From NCBI GenBank assembly GCA_036417435.1, contig CM070906.1, forward strand, positions 44,281,396-44,345,395: a stretch of 64,000 nt of DNA, in the 5' to 3' direction. Below are positions 47,901 to 60,824 of this stretch, one piece after another. The notes under the pieces were generated by a model. The model searched no databases, was not told the origin of the DNA, and worked only from the letters and a program-made list of their open reading frames with translations. Origin of the DNA: Inia geoffrensis (taxonomy: Eukaryota > Chordata > Mammalia > Artiodactyla > Iniidae). The stretch's first letter is position 1. Each line of letters starts with the position of its first letter. Position numbers and translations under genes: made by a program.

Positions 47901-49019
47901 CGCCCTGGGTTAGAGGAGTCCTTCCCCGCTTCTCCCCCAGCCCCGCCCGTCGCGTGGGGGGCGGGGAGCGCTGGCCGCCCTTAGCGGACCTTGCTGCATC
48001 AAACCCGCATCATGCCCTTGAAGCTGTAACCTCGGTCACGTTCTTGCGGCGACTCAGCCGCCCACTGCTCAGTTCTTTCTCTTACCTCGTGCGATTACAG
48101 GTAGGTTTGACAGGTGATATTTTTAAATGTAGTTTTTTAGGGGGAAGGGTTAAAACGGAAGCCTTTGCATTGAAAGAAAACAAACACACAAAAAAACCCC
48201 AACATGACAGGTGCTCTCGTAATTAAGCGGAGGAGCAGGTGTAAAAACGTGCTCCCGCCGCGTGGTTTGGGGTCGGTTTTGACTCCCAGTCTTGGGTCTG
48301 GGTCTGAGGACTGGCACAGGTTTTTCCTGGGGAAAGCGATTGAACTGGGCGTGGGCGCGGGCCAAGGAAAGGCAGCGATGGGACGCCCCCTCGGTGAAGA
48401 GTTGGCCGTTTCGGGGCTTCGGTGGGGGGCGTTGGAAGGATGCGGCGAGCGACAGGCGCTTATATAGTCGAGTGCAGGATTTCCTACTTTGTGTTTGAAG
48501 CAGAGTATAGCACCCCACACAGGTACTCGGGGCTTATTTGAACATCAGATTCCATCTAGACAGGCAGAGAAGGGCAGCGGGGGCAAACCTTTAGTTTTTC
48601 GCGGAGGGACGGGACCCTTCAGCTGTGAAGTAGGGAAAAAGCCCTTGAGCTTTGCTTGCAATATGTTAATATATGTATGTATATATCCTTGATACACATA
48701 TATCAAAGTACCCCCGCGCGAATCGCTCTGGCTGCCCGTTAGCGTCCGGAGCCTCGGGGTTTGCAAACTTGCACCTGGTATCTGACGCCTCTGGGCGCGC
48801 GACGCTCTCCGCGCTGCCAGGGGAACCTGGTCCAGGAGCCTGCCTGGAATCGGAAGCTGGGAAGGAAGGAGCCAAAGAGTCCGCAGTCGGGCGTGCGCTC
48901 CCAGGCATCGACCCTCGAGGCTGCCGGGCAGGGCACGCGCCGGCAGCAGTAGCCGCGGCACCGCGAACTCGCCGCCGGCCCCGCCTCCTGGCGCTCTTCC
49001 AAGCAAGCCCCTCCTCCCC

Positions 49020-49283
49020 GCCCCGCTACAAACGGCGGGACCGCGGCGCCCGGGCGTCACTGAGGCAGCTGCGGGCCGTGTGAGGAGGCCGGTTGCTGGC
49101 GCTGCGCGGGTGGGGCGGGGGTTCCGCTGGGTTCCAGGCCGCCTTCCCGCCACTGTCAGACCTGGGGACGCCGCTGCCGCCGCCACTACCGCCTCTCCGC
49201 GGAGCCCGCCCGGAGCGAATCCTCCGCGGCTGTGTGACGGTCGGCAGCGCGAGCCGTAGTAGCTGCAGCTCTGAGTCACAGCA
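49020..49283 (+). other. Candidate GC-rich non-coding exon with GC donor
   Basis: A 5' UTR-like GC-rich segment ends at 'gagtcacagcag' followed by 'gcaagt'. This is the best-matching context for a rare GC-AG intron, whose donors normally match the rest of the consensus strongly, as here. The start is set loosely. The alternative is that the exon continues to the conventional donor at 49683. Confidence 0.35.
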
Positions 49284-49292
49284 GGCAAGTGC

Positions 49293-49322
49293 GGGGGTGG
49301 GGTGGGGTGGGGCGGGGGCGGG
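49293..49322 (+). promoter_or_regulatory. G-quadruplex-forming motif
   Basis: Six G-runs of three to five bases separated by single T or C bases ('gggggtggggtggggtgggg' and onward), on the plus strand. It lies nine bases into the putative intron after the GC donor at 49284. Short loops predict a stable quadruplex. Confidence 0.75.
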
Positions 49323-50300
49323 CACGCCTCGCCGGGCCGCGAGTCTGTTTCGGACGCCGAGGCTGAGGGCGGTGCGCGCCGCCGCGGTGCTGTGTTGCGG
49401 AGTCCGGCCTCGGCTCGGCGGGAGCCCTCGTCCGGGCTCAGGGCGGGAACGTTGGTGGGGGCGGCGGAGGTTGTGCACGGGAAGTTCCTAGAGCTCGACC
49501 CCTGGCGGCGGGAGTCGAGGGAATTGGTCGCCTCGGGAGGTGGCACCGCCCCTCTTGTGGGCACAAGCTGGTTGGGGGCGGCGGGAGCCGAGCGGGGCCA
49601 GTTGCGCCAGGCAGCGTGCACGGGCGTGGACGTGCCGGGGTACGGCCGCGGGTGGCGCGAGAAGAACTGCGCCGAGACGCAGGTGAGTGTATTGGAGGGA
49701 AAGTGGGGGAGGGGGCTTTTCTAGAAAAAGGGCAGGATTCCTGTGGTGGACTGGCACCTCCGCCTTGTGGGAGGCTGCGTGCACTGGGTTCTCCAGCCGG
49801 GTGGTGTCTGGTGGCGTGCCCACTTGGTACGGCGCCTCCTCGCGCGTGGTCCTTGGCGCTCCCGGGGCGTCTCGAGACTTGCTGCGGCCACGCAGTGTGC
49901 GGAGGTGGTTTGGGACCGTGGGCGCCCAGGACAGAGCAGGGAGGATCCTCGGGTCGCTCTTCCCCTTGCGCCGTGTTAGGTGAGATCAGGCGCAGCCGCG
50001 CGAGGTCGCAGCTCGAGGTCGCATCCCGGGTTTGCGCGCGAGCCGTGCGCTGGGCGGGAACCACGGGGCGGGTCGGGCCGCCGGGCGAGGCAGGCTCTGG
50101 GCTTTCGCTTGCTCGCGGCGGCTGCCTCCAGCTCGGCCAGGACGGCTGGCCAGCTGCGCCCCGGTGCACGGACGTGTGTGCGCGCCCTGGTGAGACTCAT
50201 GGAGTCTCGGGTGGACCAGCCTCTATTCACCAGCAGGTGCTCCTCCGGTGGTCGTGACAGTGACCAGCACACAGTCTTCCCACGGCGTTTCCTTAAAAGC

Positions 50301-53300
50301 TGACTTGTTATCCTAGAGGGCTGGAGCGCAGAACCTTGCCTCTAGATGTGAGCCACAGGCACGGAGCCGTAGCTGTCCAGATGGTCATTTAAAATAGTGT
50401 GCATTTTCAAAGATCATCTTTACGATAAAATGCTCATCTTCTATCGTCTATGTTTTATGAAAATGTGAGGAAAGGAGGGTTTGTTACCGGCTATCTACTC
50501 TCCTTTATTCCTTCCCCAAAGGATGGTGCTTAATGCCACACGAAATATGTCCGGCAAGGACAAAGAGCTTTTTAAAACTTAATATTTTTGTGGACCTACC
50601 CATAATAATTGTCTTCATAAAAATGTAGCTCAGCCCCAAACTTATGGCAATTAAGTCCATTTAAAAACTCTAATAGCAGTTGGGATGTAATTTTCCCATC
50701 CTTTTAAGTAAAATGGGTTTGTTTGAAATACTGTTCAGTTGCCCTTGAAGACAACATTGTCAAGAATCGTTTCCCCCAGAGTCGTCTGAATTTTTCATTT
50801 GTGCTAAGGCCGCTCTTTCTTGTGGAAGCTGACCTGGAGTCTCCATTTTGGTGAGCGGGTGGAAAAGCTTTCCTGGATCTCCTTTCTCATCTGGACCTTT
50901 GGTTCTAGAAATGGGTGACTCTTGATGGAGGAACTGCAAAGTTACTGCCTTTGGTTTTGAGCTGTTCTTCATAATACGTTTGTAGGAATGTTGGTTTAAC
51001 ACTGTTCAGGTGTGTGTGGGGTACATACTTAGAGAAAGTTCTCTTGGAAATGGGGGAGAGAGTAGAGGGGGGGAAGAGGAAAACAATTTTGGAAGATCAT
51101 GGCTGGGGTGCGGTGGGGAAAATTAGATTTTGAAGAAACACATTACATCCAATTTTCTATGCGTCCTCTACTTTCTTTTCCTTCTTGAGAGAATATTCTT
51201 GTGTTTGTGTGCTCAAAACTGGCCCCTTAATGCCCTTTCGGGTAACTTTGTGCTGCCACCTTTCGGGGGAGTAAGGTTTTTTGTTTTCTCTTCAAAGACC
51301 CAGCCTTAGGCCTTTAAGGCCCCCCTCCCCCTTCTCCCTGTCTTTAGGTGTTTCCTTCGCTGTGTCTTGTTTGCTGTTAGAAATCATGTCAGGTCAGCTG
51401 TTTAAGCTGCACGCACTCCTTCCCCGTGGTTCAAGAGAATTTTAGTTTTAGGATATGCTACTAGAATAGAACAGGTACCCAAAACTGGTCAGTGTCCGCC
51501 AGGCCTGTCTGTTATTTCCTACTGAACCTTATTTTCCTTTTCTAGGCTCAGAATGTATTGGTTGTTAGAGTTCCTTTTTTGGTTTTGGTTTTTTGGTTGG
51601 TTGGTTCTGGTTAATGCTTCTTCACCAGAGAAGCGAGGTCCTTCTCTGTCTGGTTCAGCGCTTTTAGTTAAGACTCAGCTCCCAGCTGGTTACTGAAGAA
51701 CAATACTGTAAGCGGCATTTCTACTTCCTGATTTCTTAATCGAGCTTTTGGTTCTTTGTATACAGACAGGTGTTCCTGGCTGAATCCTTGTTGCCACTTT
51801 CAGCCATTCTAGCCTTCTGTGCTTTTCCTGTTGATGTTATTTTAATTAAAAGAAAAAATACTGCTTTGCCCTCTCAAACATCTCTTTCTCTTCTTCCCTT
51901 CTAGAAGGAAGTCCCAAGTTCTCTTTAAGGACACAACAGAGCCATCCAGAATACCCCAGCTTCTAGGCTGGGATCAACCTTTTCCTCTTAATTTGATTGG
52001 AAGAAAATATATATTTTTTAACTTATGATGCTTTTCAGGCATCAGCATGGCGCAAGAGCACCACAGTGGCAAATTACTCTTCATGTTCTTTGTCCCCAAA
52101 GAGCTGGGTACTCCTAAATAGCATCTTATCAAGACTGACTTTACTTTCACCTTTTTGATGGCTTGGTCTGCATGGTAGGGTCAGTTCTTTTACTTCTCCT
52201 TTGAAATCTTTTAAAATCTACCACATTATTACATTCTTGTTGCCACCTTTGTCACAGATAATGTTTATTTGGAAGTAAGGGAGGTTGGAGATCCACGGTA
52301 TTTAGCCTGGTCAGGTTAATTTTTTTGATGGCATTGGGAGGGCCTCTATAGGTGAGATGGTATGGGGCCTGGATGGTGTGCCACCCTGTGGAAAACCTGC
52401 CCATAGCAGTCCTCCCCAGCTGTTTCTGATTCTTTGGAAAGTCAGCTGAATGGGCCAATAATCATAGTAAGCTACCACATTAAAGTGTTGATGATGTTGT
52501 GTTTTTTCTTTCTTTTTTTTAAGCATGGGTATTTGGTTGGAGGCAGGGCCACTGAAAGGGCACATGACCATAATGCCTCCCCATTGAAATTCTTGATTTT
52601 TGAGCAAGGGGGCCGATACTTTGATTTTGTACTGTGACCTACAGATTATGTAGCTTATCCTGCCTGGTTAGAGGCTTTCTTGATTGTTAATACTTAGCTG
52701 GCAGCGTTGCTGCTTTATGCTAATACTATATTATAGAACTGTTGGAAATCCAAGGCTCTGTGCATTAGTGATGCCACACCCAACTCTTGAATTAACTCTG
52801 GAGGACATTAGATGCATAGAATGTTTACTTGCTTTGGCCAGTTTCATTTTACTGATGTGGCAGTCTTCACTGGTTCTTGTTACTCACAGAACCCAGGTGT
52901 TGTATACTCTAATGCCAAATCCATTGTTTTGTTTCTAATTTGGGAAGAACATTTATCATCTATTTATTTGAATCTAGATACTGGTTGGTTTGCAGCGCTT
53001 GTCGATTTCAAGTGCTAAGTGGAAACAATGCGCTTAAGCTTGAAAGGCAATAATTTGTTTTAAGGTGTTGTGTGTTAAAATATACACTTTTTTTTTTACG
53101 GTTTAAGTAGGTTTGGTAACTTGAAATCTGAATTAAAAATAGGAATTAGTGTCTAGTAAAAGTCTACAGAGGTTTTATGGTGTATTTAGGAAAATTTTAA
53201 CTAACAGGAAATGAACAGATTTGGCTTTTAGCATTCATGATGTATATCATGACTTTAATTTTAGTAAGGTCAAAGGAGAACTTTTTTTTTTTTTAACGGG

Positions 53301-55876
53301 GAGACGACTTTCTATATCAATAGCCTTGTAGTCCATCGTATAAAACAAAACAAAAGGCTACTCCTCTGTAACACTGGGCTAGGTGCATTTTCATAGCCAT
53401 CATCCCCGCTATTACCAATGCTAAGTTTCCCAAGATTAGGCTACATAAAAATATCTGTTTTTGGTAAAGGTGTTATTTTCTCAGAGCTATGGGTTTGGTG
53501 TTGAATGCATCAATTTCATTATTCTTAGCTGTATGTTTCCCTTTCGAATGTTGCTTGGTAGTTTTGTGTGATGACAGATAAGGGTTTTCCTTGTAAGCAG
53601 GGTTTATGAGGAGGAGGATAGGTGCTTTGGCAAGGAGTGGAATAAGGAGTAAAATAACTGAGAAGGTCATAGGAATAGGTGGCATGGGGTTAAAGCCAAA
53701 CCAATTTGGAGGTTGCCTTATTAATTGCAAGTAATTCTGTTTTATGTTTTTTTGTTTTTTAAAAAAAACTTGCACTTTCCTAGTACTTGTCTATGTTACT
53801 GATTTCTGTTATGTCAGTTTCTGACTTAAAATGAATAGCAAAGAAGGTTTGACAGGCAAAACCCTCTTTCCCACTTTTAGAAATTGTTTATTTGAAAAAA
53901 CTGGATGATTTTTCTCAATAGACTTATTTATCATGAGAGTTATAGTAAAATGTTAGATTTTTTTTAAAACATGAAGGTTTTGTTTTAGCATCAGATAAGT
54001 TTTGAACTACTAGGTTGAGTTTTCTATATATTTTCCCCTTGTCTAATCTAATAGTGATAGATTTATACTGGCCTTTTTCCTGGACTTAAAAAAGGAGTCT
54101 GTCTCATAAAAAGAAAATTTATATTCTATATGATTAGCTTTTCTTTTCCTCCAGAATTTTTGTTCTTGTGGGCTATTCATTACTGGAGATTATTTCAGCA
54201 GCTTTAAAGACTATATTAATGGAATATCACAAAAATCCCTATTTTCACAAATATCAGACACATTAACTGTTCTTTCAGGATGGATTTTCATTTTATTTTG
54301 TTTTGCATTTAGTTAGCAGTGGTCAGACTCACTTCAAGCTCAGTATTCCTTTTCACTAATTTTATCTCCTTATGAGAATATGGGCAATAGTTATTTCAGA
54401 GTTCTCAGCTTTCCTGTATTTCCTTATTATGGAGTCACTGTAAAATTGAAATTTCTTGTTAAGATTGAGGAGTTTTGAGTCTCTTTGAGCATCTGAAGAA
54501 AGCTGCGGGCCCTCTTTCCCAGGAGAAAGTCACATATCCAGAAATTTCCATACAGTTTCTACCATCTTGCCCTCTGGAGTAAAGACTATTAAAATAAGGT
54601 TCTATTTAGGAAATAGGACTTTGAAAATTGGAGTTGTCTTACATTGGTGAGAGCAGGGAGAAATTCAGATTGGTTCTTGTGTGCTGTCGTGTTAGTGGTG
54701 TGGGCCTTTAGCTTTCATCCAAGGCAGTCTCTAAGCTTCCTTGTCTCCTCATAGGTTGTTTTAAAATCCATTCTGATTTTGTAAACAAATATTAGACATG
54801 TAAGGTCTTTTTGTGAACACAGTGCTGCCAGTTTAGCTACTGAATTGTCTTGCCTGAATAGATTTTGTCACTTTGGTTGAAATTCTTAATTTAGCAGATC
54901 CAGGTGGAAAATACTAGGCTGCTATTCTGAACTTTCCGTCATCTGGTTTTCGCTCAATTACCTATGTCCTTGGTTTCTTAGCCTTTCTTTGAGTGTGAAA
55001 CCTCACACCTCATTGACGGGGTGAAGATGAGCATATTGAAGTATGAGATTTCTGGCAGTGGAATGACAATGTTTCCTGAATTGGAAAAGTGGTAATAGGT
55101 GGTCCCAATAGATGAGTTTTATATATTTGGCCTTCAGTGTGTTATTATGAACCATTGTTTTTATAACATACCATCTTTATAACATACCATCATACAATGT
55201 GTATTTCTGCCACAGAGAAAGAAAATTCCCAGACTGTAGGGAGGTTTTGGGAGAATTGTGACTTTGAACATTTCAATATGGAAATAGATATAAATATATC
55301 AATGGAATTTGGAAGGGAAGTTTAAAATGCATTTTTTTCTTGAAAATATAAATAAAGCTAAGAGATTACATGTGAAATTATGAGAAGTTAGCCAGCTAAC
55401 ATTCCAGGAATATAAATATCTTAATTTAAATTTTCCATCTTTTTTCAATGAGAAGTCAAATTTTAAAATTGAAGCATTTACATTAAAATAATCAGCCCAT
55501 ATCTTCTTGATTTGAATTTTGTTTGATCTCTTATCAAGGATCTATTCCTATACATCAAAAAAATGAAATTTACACTGAAATAACATTTTTCCCCTGTTGG
55601 CTTCAATATCTTTTTACCACCCCAAGTGAAAAGTCATTGATGGATGCCCTATCAAGTACGTTATTGGAAATTGCCCACTTGTTCAGTTTTTAAAGGATGT
55701 TTAACACTTTTTTATTCTTTAGGCATCATTTGTGCATATCAGAAGTATAAGAGGTATGCCTCAAAGCAAATAAGTCACAGTGTGTTTGAAAATAAATTCA
55801 CCGAATTGGGTAAGTTAGGGAAAATACTCCTGGAACTGTTTGTACTTGATCTTGAATTTCCTCTGAGCTGCTTTTC
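50301..55876 (+). other. Probable first intron; no coding exon seen
   Basis: AT-rich to balanced single-copy DNA right of the CpG island with no CHR or LINE-1 insertions. No frame has exon-like boundaries with both acceptor and donor. A perfect 16-bp tandem repeat 'tttataacataccatc' lies at 55160-55191. The intronic status is inferred from the plus-strand donors in the island. Confidence 0.45.
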
Positions 55877-55903
55877 AAAAGTGAGCTTTTTCTTTCTTTT
55901 TTT

Positions 55904-55950
<47 letters not shown>

Positions 55951-56298
55951 TTTTTGGTACGCAGGCCTCTCACTGCCGTGGCCTCTCCCGTTGCGGAGCA
56001 CAGGCTCCGGACGCGCAGGCCCAGCGGCCATGGCTCACGGGCCCAGCCGTTCCGCGGCACGTGGGATCTTCCCGGACCGGGGCACGAACCCGCGTCCCCT
56101 GCATTGGCAGGCGGACTCTCAACCACTGCGCCACCAGGGAAGCCCCTTAAAGCCAGCATTTTTTTTTTTTTTGGCCACACTGTAGGTCATGCAGGATCTT
56201 AGTTCCCCAACCTGGGATCGAACCCATGCCCCTTGCAGTGGAAGCACAGAGTCTTAACCACTGGACCACCAGGGAAGTCCTAAAAGTGAGCTTTTTCT
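55877..56298 (-). mobile_element. Compound SINE insertion (CHR-1 plus CHR-2) within one target duplication
   Basis: Identical 17-mers 'aaaagtgagctttttct' at 55877-55893 and 56282-56298 enclose everything between. Inside, left to right, are a T-rich stretch, a TA microsatellite (55907-55942), a reverse CHR-1 (55943-56146), about 14 bp of linker, a T-run, and a reverse CHR-2/Bov-tA-type SINE (56173-56280). The CHR-2 element appears to be the original insertion, with CHR-1 later landing in its A tail. No separate target repeat for the CHR-1 is clear. Confidence 0.85.
55907..55942. repeat. (TA)n microsatellite
   Basis: About 18 TA units next to the T-run of the reverse CHR-1 SINE, a typical place for tail-derived microsatellites. 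It produces a false 'Y-I-Y-I' frame of 168 codons across the SINEs. Confidence 0.95.
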
Positions 56299-59200
56299 AT
56301 TTCACTGTTGCTGCTGCTCTACTGGGGGTACCTTTGGTGACACGAGGATCATCCATCTTTATTGCAGGACTATCTAGAACATTTTAAATATACAAAGTTT
56401 ATTATAGAGTGAGCAAGTTTTTATGACCTCTTCCCCGGTAAGGCCTATTTCTGTATGAGTTTGCTCAACACCACTTTCTTTCCCCTAGGTGCTACTTAAC
56501 TGGTTGCTGACTTATTTTGTTTAAACCCTTGGGGTCCTTTTTGGCCTATGGCTGTGAATGACTCATGGACTTTTCCCAAATACCAGGTCATCAGTGCTTT
56601 AGGTTTTAATCCCTTCCTTGCCGTTGTCCCTGCAAAGAACTTGAACCACCCACACACAGCCTTCCTCTCCTCTCTGTGACGCCTCTTGCTAGCCCTCTGT
56701 CCCTTAGTCACCTGTCTATGCTTCGGAGCCCTGTGCCAGTTCTAGTTCTAGCCTGGCAATTCTGGGTCAGGCATAACCTACGCACTTGTCCCTTTCTTTT
56801 CTTATTCAGCTTCCACTTTTGCATTGGCTCTTAAGCATTTTGTTACATTTTATTCACTGAAGATTATTTTCTGTCATCAAGACAGTTGCCGCTATTAGAG
56901 GACGAAAGGGAGAAACGGGTTATCAACTGACAAGTGGATTCTGCCACGGGTCCCAAATGGTGGCCCATGGGCTGCATATTCTGGGGCTGTTTTATTTGGC
57001 CTAAACTGTGTTTTAAAAAAAGTGTGAGTTGTTGGTTTAGGCATTGGCAAATATCACGTAAGGATCTAGAGCCATATTTTGTGTCTCTGGAAAATGTGTG
57101 AAGGGGGAGCAACACTGAGCCCATATTCACTGCACTGTTTACATGGAGCATGGTTTACTTCACTTCAGAATACATTGTTGCTTGGCCTTTGTGGGTATTT
57201 GAGTTTGTGATTCTAATGCTGCAGTTCCTAAAGCCATGGGAATTAAAAAGTTTATTAAAATATCTAGACAAAGGCAGTAGTTCTGAAGACTTCAGTTCTT
57301 TTGATTTTCCTTGTGTTTTACAAATAACGTTTGAATTATGTTAGATTGTTCCTTATGAATTTACATCTTGAAGTCTTCCTTATTTTACATAGAGAAGTCT
57401 CGTCTTGGACCTCCTCTTCCTTAATGCCTGGCTGCAAGACAGCTTCTCGTTCCTTTACAAGATGTGCTTGCATCAGGGTATCTTACCTTTTTACCCCTCT
57501 CCCTCGGATTTTAGACTTGCCCTCATTGGGAGCAGAGATTTCTTCCTGCCTGTTGCCTGCTTATATTTGTTCAGATGCTTTGAGGTCAGCAGAAGTTACT
57601 TGGTGCTGTGAAAACTAATAGGATGTTATGAGCTGTTTCAAAGAGCCCCATGGCCCACCTGCTAACCTCATTGCTGATGGTGTCAGCTTAGAAAAGACAT
57701 TCTCCCCTCAGAATGCTGTAAAAAAGAGCTGATATGAGAGGTTACCAGGTGTGAGGTTTATATGTGTGTTGTTGTTCTCTCCTTTTCCCCCTTATTTATT
57801 TATTTATTTTTTTCAGTTTTCAGCCTTTTCTAAACCCCCTCTCCAGAAACAGCAGGGCAACCCAGCAAAGCTTTCTCCCACGTGTGCAGTAGAGCAAGCT
57901 GATACGCCAGCAGTAGAAAGAGGCACCACATGTCATGTTTGGACCAGTGTTATCATTTTATTTTATAGTAAGGAAGGTGGATATTATTAATCTACTCCTG
58001 AGCATAATAGCACAATTTGAATAGCAGAGAGCAACTTTGGTGTGTGTTAATGTCTAGTGAGATGAATACAGATGAATGGTAAGTAGGGAGAAAATGTCAG
58101 TGTAGAGCTTTCCTTTTGGTGACTAAGCACTTACATTTCTAGTTAACTTTTTGTTCAGCCCAGCACACAGATATGAAGATCTGTTTTATCAACCCAGCAT
58201 TAATGTAGCTTCTGAGGATGGAACAATGCCTATAAAGCCCCGCTCTCCTGGCAGCCACTTGAGCTGGGCCAGTCATAACAAGGAATTAGAATGTGTCCCT
58301 GTATTGAACATCTTAGCAAAACCTTTCAGAATAATCGGAGCTTAATGCTGGCAGTTTTAAAAATTGGTGCAGTTTCTACCCCAGCCACATTTTTTTTATA
58401 TTTGGGAGTGAGTGAAAGTGTGTGCTTAATTTGAAAAAAACGAATTTTGAATTAACTGTGTGTATAGTTTAAAAAATACTGTGGGTCTATTCTGAACTAA
58501 TTTTTAAGAGGCACTTAAAAAAAAACTCTTGGTACCAAGCATCTTCCATGATTATATGATTCTTTTAGATGAATATATTGCTTATTTTGACATGCCCTGG
58601 AATGTCTTGTTGAGGGGCTTCCAGGGTCTCTTCATTGTTGGGTGGCGTGGGGCATTGAGAATTTGTTTTTTAAAAAAAGAATCGTGTTTTATCTTCCTAA
58701 AGGTTGAGAATTATTGTCATGGAGCTTCTACTGTGCTATTAGAAAGACTTTGGTTTTGGTGGGCTGGTAGTTACCTTGGAGACTAGACCTTTTCCAAATT
58801 CATCTAAAGTTTTTTCTTCTAGTTTTTTTTTTAAAGGATCTTAAGAAATGTCTTCACGTTTGTTGTATTGGGACCATGTTCAGAAGCCAGGAAGTTTGTG
58901 TAGTACTTATGGTTTCATCACACATTATTACTGAATGCTAGGTACTGAGAGAGCTTTAGAGAAATTTATAAAGCATCCTTGTCCTCGTTCCTTGGTCTGC
59001 CTGCTTAAGGAGATGCAGCAGAAAACGATATCACAAGCCTCCCCCTCTAACTTTAATAGTTTGAGGACTTGAGAAAAGGGACATATCTCTATAGTCTGGG
59101 CATTAAGGATATGGCCAGGATTCTGAATATTGTTTTGGGGACAGGAGTGTGGTTTTTCTTGGTCTCAGTTGTTTTGTGTGTATATTTGCTTAGTTTTTGT

Positions 59201-60225
59201 GTCTTCCCTCCTCCCTCCCTCCCATGTCATTGTCATTCCTTTTGGGTCTCTCTTTTGTTGTATGAATAATTACTTCCTAGTTTGCCAGGAGTCCAGTCAC
59301 AGGTAAAGAATGTTTATGCAATGCAGAACCTGCCAAGTTTAAGTTGTGGCTGGAGAGAGACACCACTGCGACTGTCTTAATTCTGCTCTTGTCCAAAGAA
59401 GATCGGATCCCAGGCATGTGTGTGTAACCACTTGAAGCCTCCAGTGTTTCCCCCATAGTTTTATTCTCTTGATAGCATGATGTGCCAGGAGCTTCTTCTG
59501 TGTATAACATTTATTTTTCAAAACATTTAGGAAAAAGTCATAGGATGATAAAGTTTCTTGGACTCCTTCCCTGTTAGTATAGTTCCAGTAAGCCAGTGAC
59601 AGGTTAGAATCTGGGATGCTTTTAAAAACACTGATCTATACCTTCTCCTTGATTCTTGCTCATGCCTAAGACCACGTCTGCCAGGAACAAGGGTTCTTAA
59701 GGCTGCTGGTCGTAGCTTTCTCATGCCAGTTCTTGATGTTCTTAGGTCTGCCTGTTGCTTTTCTCCATTAATGGCATTTACATTTCTTACTTCTGAAAGG
59801 TGATTGGACAGCCTGTATGCCGCTTCATCTCCTTGTTTTGCTGGAGAGGCTCATTCCCTCAGGTGGAACTGGCTCTTGATTCTTGGACTTTTTAAAAATG
59901 ATTTGGCCAATCTACCTGTATTGTTTGTGGACAGTAGGGGGCAAAGTTTGATTTCTTGGTGAACAACATAGTTTGTGATCCAGAGAAGAAAAGTGAAGGG
60001 GTTGGTTTTTCCCCTTTTGTACAACCTCTAAAAGTAACTTCTAAATTATTGCCTCATGAGAATGCAATTAGAGTAAGAAATTTTGTATTTGATAGGACAG
60101 TAAGGAGCTGCCTGTTTTTAGTTGCTGAAAGCCCTGGCTGTTAGGACAGAAGAACAGGTGGAATCAGTAATTGAAGGTGGTGTACTGCCCACAATGACGG
60201 AACCAGGAGACACGAGCATTGTGTT
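56299..60225 (+). other. Probable intronic non-coding sequence
   Basis: No repeats of the CHR or LINE-1 type and no recognised exon. Several frames of 60-95 codons occur on both strands without a start context, conserved motif or paired splice sites. Confidence 0.45.
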
Positions 60226-60229
60226 TTCT

Positions 60230-60375
60230 GTTCTTCCAGGACTTCACCACAATTCCCTGGGATAATGAGTTTACAGATGAGGGAAACGAGGCTCAGAGGT
60301 CAGGTGGTTTGTTAAAATCATCCTGCTGAGTGGGTGTGAAGGACTTAGGTCTGTGACTCCTAGTTCACTCCCTAT
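60230..60375 (-). repeat. MIR SINE fragment (reverse orientation)
   Basis: 'gtttacagatgagggaaacg', 'aggctcagaggtcaggtggt', then 'gacttaggtctgtgactcct' match the reverse MIR core. Confidence 0.7.
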
Positions 60376-60603
60376 TACCCTGGTCTCCAGAATGATGTTC
60401 TTTCTACCTGTGGTAGTTCTGTTGGTTGTAGTTTCAGGTGGCTGAGGACAGAGAGACAGATCCGAGAGGCAGCTCGACGACTGTGTCATCTCCAGGCCTT
60501 ATTGTTTGGCCCCTCAGTGGTGGGGCTGTTGTAACCTGTAGCACTCCCAGCAGAATGCCCACACCTATTTCCCCAGGGCCAGGATTCTGACCTTGCATTT
60601 TTT

Positions 60604-60807
60604 TGTTTTTTTTTTGCGGTATGCGGGCCTCTCACTGTTGTGGCCTCTCCCATTGCAGAGCACAGGCTCTGGACGCGCAGGCTCAGCGGCCATGGCTCAC
60701 GGACCCAGCCGCTCTGCGGCATATGGGATCTTCCCGGATCGGGGCACGAACCCGTATCCCCTGCATCGGCAGGCGGACTCTCAACCACTGCGCCACCAGG
60801 GAAGCCC
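60604..60807 (-). mobile_element. CHR-1 SINE (reverse orientation)
   Basis: A T-rich tail then 'gcggtatgcgggcctctcac' through to 'gcgccaccagggaagcccc'. Perfect 17-bp target repeats 'ctgaccttgcatttttt' lie at 60587-60603 and 60808-60824. Frames of 67-110 codons crossing it are spurious. Confidence 0.95.
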
Positions 60808-60824
60808 CTGACCTTGCATTTTTT

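Larger units (their letters stand above)
47900..50300 (+). promoter_or_regulatory. Large CpG island with several candidate first exons
   Basis: Very CpG- and G+C-rich, densest at 48900-50200. Plus-strand donor-like sites: 'gattacag|gtaggttt' (48101), 'cacagcag|gcaagtgc' (GC-type, 49284), 'gacgcag|gtgagtgt' (49683) and 'gtgttag|gtgaga' (49980). These suggest alternative non-coding first exons reading toward the right edge. I see no TATA box, as is normal for CpG-island promoters. Long frames here (up to 358 codons on the minus strand, starting with GTG) reflect the lack of stop codons and not genes. Confidence 0.65.

Noticed and set aside
48545..49621. 358-codon minus-strand frame in the CpG island
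   Set aside because: It starts at GTG, lies in CpG-rich DNA where stops are rare, is matched by long frames on the other strand, and shows no recognisable domain.
55644..56150. 168-codon plus-strand frame
   Set aside because: It crosses a TA microsatellite and a reverse CHR-1 SINE; the protein-like tail is the usual CHR-1 translation.
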